In this document: positions 14,924-18,472 of the stretch, in pieces
Layout of the letters: each line of letters begins with the position of its first letter
Position numbering within the stretch: position 1 is the first letter of the stretch
Assembly (NCBI GenBank): GCA_934623455.1
Contig: CAKTVK010000037.1
Coordinates: forward strand, 1-18,472
Direction: 5' to 3'
DNA: 18,472 nucleotides
From: an uncultured Eggerthellaceae bacterium
GTDB taxonomy: Bacteria; Actinomycetota; Coriobacteriia; Coriobacteriales; Eggerthellaceae
Program-made: the position numbers and the translations under genes
The notes under the pieces: generated by a model
Seen by the model: the letters and a program-made list of their open reading frames with translations, nothing else
The model's database searches: none
What the model was told of the DNA's origin: nothing

Positions 14924-15889
14924 ATGAAGGCATTTTTGGGAATCGACACCGGTTCCATTTCCACTAAAGGCGTTGTTATTGACGAGCAGCGCAATATTAT
15001 TGCCCGGTCGTATCTTTGGACGGAAGGCAACCCCACCGTTGCCGCGCGAAAAGTGGCCGATGAGCTGCATGGGCAGCTGCAAGAAGGCGGTTATGACGCG
15101 GAAGTTATGGCTGTGGGCACCACGGGTTCGGCACGTCGCTTGGTGGGCGCCATTTTGGGCGCAACCGTGGTGAAAAACGAGATTACCGCGCACGCTGTGG
15201 GTACCACGCATCTGCATCCCGATGTACGCACCATTCTGGAAATTGGCGGCCAGGACTCTAAGATCATCTGCATTGATGGCGGCATTGCCACCGATTACGC
15301 CATGAACACGTTGTGCGCGGCGGGAACGGGCTCATTCCTGTCCAGCCAGGCGCATCGCTTGGGTGTGGCGGTAGAGGAATTCGGCGACATTGCACTGACC
15401 TCGCAACATCCTGCCAGCATTGCGGCGCGCTGCACGGTGTTTGCCGAAAGCGACCTGGTCCACAAGATCCAAGTGGGTTACCCACGCGAAGACATTATTG
15501 CGGGCCTATGTAAAGCCGTTGCGGTCAACTACCTGAACAACGTGGGAAAAGGTAAGAAAATCGCAGCGCCCGTGGTGTTTCAGGGCGGCGTGAGCAAAAA
15601 CGTGGGCGTGGTGAAAGCGTTCGAAGACGCTCTGGGCATGAACGTTCTTGTTGACCCCGATGGCCACTTGATGGGCGCTTACGGAGCCGCGCTTTTAGCA
15701 GCCGACTCCCCCACGTCGCAATGGAAGCCGTTCGAATTCAACATTGACAACATTGAATTCCGCACCCGCGAAGTCATCTGCCAAAAATGCGCGAATCATT
15801 GCGAAATTGTGTGCGTTTATCGCGATGACGCGCTTATCGACGCGTGGGGCAACCGTTGCGAAAAAGGCGAGATCCGCGTGAAGAAATAG
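14924..15889 (+). CDS. HgdC/BcrAD-type ATPase activator with iron-sulfur cluster
   Basis: ASKHA-fold ATPase of the type that drives a low-potential electron into 2-hydroxyacyl-CoA dehydratases or benzoyl-CoA reductases. In the 321-residue protein the phosphate loop is GIDTGSISTKGVV (6-18), adenosine-region motifs are EIGGQDSK (106-113) and FQGGVSKN (219-226). Cys131 (NTLCAAGTGSFL) and Cys170 (AARCTVF) match the two cysteines per subunit that hold the shared [4Fe-4S] cluster of HgdC. A C-terminal tail adds Cys286, 289, 293, 297 and 312 (CQKCANHCEIVC...NRCEKG), an extra metal or cluster site seen in the activase family but not in classical HgdC. The AGGAG ribosome site overlaps the previous stop codon. 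It is the last gene of the operon; a perfect GC stem follows its stop. Confidence 0.9.
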   Translation: MKAFLGIDTGSISTKGVVIDEQRNIIARSYLWTEGNPTVAARKVADELHGQLQEGGYDAEVMAVGTTGSARRLVGAILGATVVKNEITAHAVGTTHLHPDVRTILEIGGQDSKIICIDGGIATDYAMNTLCAAGTGSFLSSQAHRLGVAVEEFGDIALTSQHPASIAARCTVFAESDLVHKIQVGYPREDIIAGLCKAVAVNYLNNVGKGKKIAAPVVFQGGVSKNVGVVKAFEDALGMNVLVDPDGHLMGAYGAALLAADSPTSQWKPFEFNIDNIEFRTREVICQKCANHCEIVCVYRDDALIDAWGNRCEKGEIRVKK

Positions 15890-15897
15890 CGGCTGAA

Positions 15898-15921
15898 GGA
15901 CCCGCACGCTCACGCGGGTCC
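15898..15921 (+). terminator. Perfect GC stem-loop after the dehydratase-like operon
   Basis: GGACCCGC (15898-15905) and GCGGGTCC (15914-15921) pair perfectly over eight bases with an eight-base loop, nine bases after the activator stop codon. There is no T-run, so it may be a 3'-end stabilising stem or non-canonical terminator. It also forms part of the repeat unit below. Confidence 0.4.
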
Positions 15922-15977
15922 CTCGATGTCCACGTCCCGCGGCGCAGTCGGCGTTGCCGACCCTCGATGTCCACGTC
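15898..15977. repeat. Two copies of a stem-loop plus 17-mer unit
   Basis: CCCTCGATGTCCACGTC occurs at 15920-15936 and 15961-15977, a 41-base period. Each copy follows a perfect stem-loop: the 15898-15921 stem, and GTCGGC-GTT-GCCGAC at 15947-15961. The 41-base period is not a multiple of three, which argues against a coding repeat. Confidence 0.65.
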
Positions 15978-16137
15978 GCATGACACAGCCTGCGTTTCCT
16001 GTGCGGCGCGCAACGTACATCGTCGTCCGTGACACATGCGTGCCGCCCGCGTGAAGCCTTCGTGACAAGCATGTCCCTTCGCCTGCACTCTTTAACGTTT
16101 TTGCATCGTATTTCGCGCCGCGCAGTGCACCCACCGC
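15978..16137. other. Non-coding gap before acpP
   Basis: Together with the repeat, about 300 bases between the activator and acpP carry no supported gene. A CACAG/CTGTG stem (about 15983-16002) may be a degenerate third repeat copy. Long minus-strand frames here are antisense to real genes and have no recognisable content. Confidence 0.5.
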
Positions 16138-16152
16138 TTTTCGGGTACAATG
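16138..16152 (+). promoter_or_regulatory. Probable acpP promoter (-10 region)
   Basis: TTTTCGGGTACAATG contains -10-like TACAAT (16146-16151) about 37 bases before the acpP start. It differs by one base from the box before pyrH and is at the same distance from the start codon. No clear -35 is seen. Confidence 0.5.
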
Positions 16153-16188
16153 CGTGAAGCAATAAGCACAAATCCTGGAAGGAAAACC

Positions 16189-16407
16189 ATGTCTAAACTT
16201 GCTGTTTTGAAAGCCATCTTGGCAGAAAACCTTGATATCGATCCCGAATCCGTGAAAAGCGATTCGACGTTTGAGTCTTTGGGCATTGATTCGCTGGACC
16301 TGCTTGAGATTATCACCGAACTTGAAGACCGCCTTGACATTGACTTTGGCGAGCCTGAGGGTCTGCAAAACGTTGGCGACCTGGTAAATTACCTGGAAAC
16401 TCTGTAA
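16189..16407 (+). CDS. acpP: Acyl carrier protein
   Basis: Carries acyl chains as thioesters on 4'-phosphopantetheine in fatty acid synthesis. The 72-residue acidic protein has the attachment motif GIDSLDLLEI (32-41) with Ser35 as the modified residue, and four-helix ACP spacing; it is slightly shorter than the usual 75-80. The start at 16189 follows AAGGA at about six bases; an in-frame ATG at 16150 overlaps the promoter box and would add 13 non-conserved residues. No other fatty-acid gene is in the window; the partner is an FKBP isomerase 33 bases downstream, probably cotranscribed. A dedicated ACP for another pathway cannot be excluded, but the sequence looks like a housekeeping ACP. Confidence 0.92.
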   Translation: MSKLAVLKAILAENLDIDPESVKSDSTFESLGIDSLDLLEIITELEDRLDIDFGEPEGLQNVGDLVNYLETL

Positions 16408-16440
16408 GAGCAAAACCACGCAAACAGAAAGAAGAGAGTA

Positions 16441-16869
16441 ATGAGCAATTCTGGAAAGAAAGTTGCCGTACATTATCGCGGCACCCTTGACGATGGCACC
16501 GAGTTCGATTCCTCCTACAGCCGCAACGAACCGCTGCGCTTCACCTGCATGGCTGGCATGATGATTCCCGGTTTCGACAAGGCCGTTGAGAACATGGAAG
16601 TTGGCGAAACCGTGACGGTTCGTCTTCAGCCCGAAGATGCCTACGGCATGCCCGACCCCACGATGGTCATCGAGTTCCCCATCGATCAGGTCCCCAACCC
16701 CGAAGAGATGCATGTGGGCGACCAGGTTCTGCTTCGCGACAACTTCGGTCAGCCCGTTCCGGCGCGCATTGCCGAAATTACCGATGCAGCCGTTACCGTT
16801 GACCTGAATCACGAAATGGCTGGTAAAGTGCTAAATTTCGAAATTACGCTGCTGAGCGCCGAGGACTAA
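16441..16869 (+). CDS. FKBP-type peptidyl-prolyl isomerase, SlyD-like
   Basis: Cytoplasmic prolyl isomerase/chaperone. The 142-residue protein has the split FKBP domain with an inserted flap: VAVHYRGTLDDGTEFDSS (8-25), MIPGFDKAVENMEVGE (41-56), PEDAYGMPDP (64-73), an insert-in-flap region (about 75-125), and the closing DLNHEMAGKVLNFEITL (121-137), which is a SlyD hallmark. Unlike E. coli SlyD it lacks the His/Cys-rich metal-binding tail, so it should be a plain two-domain member. No signal peptide is seen. The ribosome site is a purine-rich GAAGAGAG close to the ATG. It lies 33 bases after acpP and probably shares its transcript; a terminator follows about 130 bases downstream. Confidence 0.93.
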   Translation: MSNSGKKVAVHYRGTLDDGTEFDSSYSRNEPLRFTCMAGMMIPGFDKAVENMEVGETVTVRLQPEDAYGMPDPTMVIEFPIDQVPNPEEMHVGDQVLLRDNFGQPVPARIAEITDAAVTVDLNHEMAGKVLNFEITLLSAED

Positions 16870-16999
16870 ATCCCTCAAGACACGGGCAGGTGATCCCGGC
16901 GATTACGCACAAAGCAGTACCACAAGCATCGCGGGCGCGCGATAGCCTGGCTCAGGCCAACGCAAACGGCAAGCGCGATGCACGCACACCGCAAACGCA

Positions 17000-17048
17000 A
17001 AGGGCGCGGCTTCCGATTCCGTTCGGTTGCCGTGCCCTTCTTGTTTCT
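17000..17048 (+). terminator. Probable intrinsic terminator of the acpP-FKBP unit
   Basis: AAGGGCGCGGC (17000-17010) pairs with GCCGTGCCCTT (17029-17039) over 11 positions with one G-U pair; the loop holds a further CCGA/TCGG stem. A T-rich tail (CTTGTTTCT) follows. It lies about 130 bases after the FKBP stop codon and before the next promoter region. Confidence 0.55.
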
Positions 17049-17075
17049 CGCTTTCCCTTTCACGCTTTCCCTTTC
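17049..17075. repeat. Direct repeat upstream of the Bcr/CflA-type gene
   Basis: CGCTTTCCCTTTC occurs at 17049-17061 and 17063-17075, two perfect 13-base copies separated by one A. It is a pyrimidine-rich tract directly after the terminator and before the inverted repeat at 17092. Function unknown. Confidence 0.6.
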
Positions 17076-17091
17076 GCCTGAAAGAGTAACG

Positions 17092-17129
17092 CTAAATGTT
17101 GACAAAAGGCAGCGATTGTCTACATTTAG
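17092..17129 (+). promoter_or_regulatory. Long inverted repeat spanning the MFS promoter, candidate operator
   Basis: CTAAATGTTGACAA (17092-17105) and TTGTCTACATTTAG (17116-17129) are complementary at 13 of 14 positions with a ten-base spacer. The left arm holds a perfect -35 TTGACA (17099-17104) and the right arm a -10-like TACATT (17121-17126) at 16-base spacing, so bound protein would cover the promoter. A second -10-like TATACT lies at 17145. Confidence 0.65.
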
Positions 17130-17248
17130 TTGCAGACTCGTGGATATACTGCTCAGTTTTCAAAATGGCGCACCGGCAGAAGCTCATTGCGCTATTTTTA
17201 ATGTTTCCGCAATCCCACATTGGGCCACTTTGAAGCTTCAGGAGTTAC

Positions 17249-18472
17249 ATGAAGAAATTGAATAGCTGGCTTGTTGCGTCACAACCGCGCTTGGGCATAT
17301 TCGGCCTGTTAATACTGCTGGTTGTTGCTAGCCTGATTACGCCGTTGTCGCTGGATATGTACACGCCGGCGGTGCCGCACATGACCGACCACTTCAACAC
17401 AAATGCCTCCACCGTAAATTTAACGCTGGTGGGGTACTACCTGTTTTTCTCTGTGGGTCTTCTCATTTTCGGTCCCATCTCGGATAAACATGGGCGCCGT
17501 CCGATCCTTATCGGAGGAATGGCAGTGTATACGGTGGGCAGCGCATTATGTGCAATGGCAACATCGATTTGGGCACTTATCGCATTCCGCGTGGTGGAAG
17601 CGCTTGGCGCAGGCGCAGTGAGCTCGGTATCCACAGCAGTGGTGAAAGACGCATTTTGTGCCGAGCGGCGCGAGGCCGTGCTATCCGTTGTGCAAGTCAT
17701 GTTCGTAATAGGACCGGTTTTGGCTCCCGTTGTAGGCGCGTTTATCGTGCGCATTGCCGACTGGCGCGTAACGTTTTGGGTTCTTGCCGCAGTGGGCGTT
17801 GTCTGCTTGGTGCTTACCGTCCTGTTCAAGGAAACACTCCCGAAAGATGCACGCTACCAAGGCAGTGTGTTGAGCAGTCTTTGCAATCTGGGCGTGGTGG
17901 CAAAAAACAAGGGATTTACTTCGTTTCTGCTGATTATAGGCATGTTCAACTTGCCATTTATGGCGTATATCGCCGTGGCATCTTACGTCTATATCGACTT
18001 TTTCGGGTTGGATGAAATGGGCTACAGCATATATTTCGCTATCGCGGCGCTTCTTACCGCGGTAGGCCCATTTATCTGGCTCGTAGCTCAAAAGTTCATG
18101 AACGCACGCCGATTCACGAGCATCATCTTGACGATTGCCGGCTTAAGCGGCGTGGCCATGCTTTGCGTGGGACAGATCTCCCCAACGCTGTTTTGCGTGA
18201 CGTTCCTACTATTTGCCGTAATGCAAGCATGCGCGCGCCCCTATAGCACGAACATCCTGCTTTCACAGCAAGACGATGACACCGGAGCTGCTTCATCGCT
18301 TATCAACTTCTTGCATACCGCCGTTGGAAGCTTAGGCATGGTTATCGCAGTGCTGCCTTGGGCAAATTACGTGGAAGGCGTGGGCGTGATTATCGTGGCC
18401 TCCATGATTATAGCTGGCTTAGGCTGGTTCGCGCTGCTGCGATCAAACGCACCGCTGAAAGGCGTGAAGTAA
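17249..18472 (+). CDS. MFS exporter, DHA1 Bcr/CflA-type
   Basis: Drug:proton antiporter of the 12-helix Bcr/CflA group in the cytoplasmic membrane. The 407-residue protein has a short basic N-terminus, first helix about 17-33, then the Bcr/CflA-typical LDMYTPAVPHMTDHF (35-49). Motif A is GPISDKHGRRPILIGG (75-90); a motif-C-like VIGPVLAPVVGAF follows in the fifth helix. The stop codon is the last triplet of the window, so the gene is complete. The start at 17249 has AGGAG five bases upstream. It lies about 380 bases after the FKBP gene, behind a terminator and a long inverted repeat, so it is a separate, probably repressor-controlled unit. The regulator is not in the window. Substrate unknown. 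Confidence 0.92.
   Translation: MKKLNSWLVASQPRLGIFGLLILLVVASLITPLSLDMYTPAVPHMTDHFNTNASTVNLTLVGYYLFFSVGLLIFGPISDKHGRRPILIGGMAVYTVGSALCAMATSIWALIAFRVVEALGAGAVSSVSTAVVKDAFCAERREAVLSVVQVMFVIGPVLAPVVGAFIVRIADWRVTFWVLAAVGVVCLVLTVLFKETLPKDARYQGSVLSSLCNLGVVAKNKGFTSFLLIIGMFNLPFMAYIAVASYVYIDFFGLDEMGYSIYFAIAALLTAVGPFIWLVAQKFMNARRFTSIILTIAGLSGVAMLCVGQISPTLFCVTFLLFAVMQACARPYSTNILLSQQDDDTGAASSLINFLHTAVGSLGMVIAVLPWANYVEGVGVIIVASMIIAGLGWFALLRSNAPLKGVK

Noticed and set aside
16150..16188. Longer acpP start at 16150
   Set aside because: The ATG lies inside the -10 box, and the extra 13 residues are not ACP-like; the 16189 start has a good ribosome site.
15910..16812. 300-codon minus-strand open frame
   Set aside because: Antisense to acpP and the FKBP gene, both clearly real.

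Overview
The window looks like core chromosome of an anaerobic, moderately GC-rich actinobacterium, most likely a coriobacterium (Eggerthellales-like). This is inference from three things: the protein style, a zinc-ribbon/membrane protein of a type I associate with that group, and an oxygen-sensitive 2-hydroxyacyl-CoA-dehydratase-type gene set beside otherwise actinobacterial housekeeping genes. I cannot name a species. I see no tRNA, rRNA, CRISPR array, insertion sequence or phage gene. Genes are densely packed, and long antisense reading frames are common because of the base composition.

Layout. From 1 to 12244 all genes lie on the minus strand, so transcription runs toward position 1. In transcription order they are: glmU (lacking most of its acetyltransferase domain), prs, an intrinsic terminator, pth, a 14-helix-type MFS exporter, a uracil permease (uraA-like), a Uup-type ABC-F ATPase, a zinc-ribbon membrane protein, a membrane-anchored HtrA-type protease, pyrH, and frr (cut by the window edge). 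From 12578 to the end all genes lie on the plus strand: a three-gene operon related to the 2-hydroxyglutaryl-CoA dehydratase/activator superfamily (12578-15889), a short repeat-containing gap, acpP and a SlyD-like FKBP isomerase, a probable terminator, and a Bcr/CflA-type MFS exporter ending exactly at the last base. The stretch 12245-12577 is a divergent promoter region.

How the genes fit together. GlmU and Prs supply activated sugar (UDP-GlcNAc) and PRPP. UraA brings in uracil, which PRPP-dependent salvage turns into UMP, and PyrH phosphorylates UMP. Pth, Frr and the ABC-F protein serve translation and ribosome recycling. HtrA and the FKBP protein serve protein quality control.

Most worth a second look: (1) the compact three-gene ATPase/iron-sulfur system at 12578-15889, which resembles a split form of the very large fused 'CoA-dehydratase activase' proteins and whose substrate is unknown; (2) the naturally short GlmU; (3) a strong intrinsic terminator only 22 bases ahead of pth; (4) long inverted repeats sharing TGTTGACAAAAGG next to both MFS genes; (5) an identical promoter-like box before pyrH and acpP; (6) a stem-loop-plus-17-mer repeat behind the three-gene operon.
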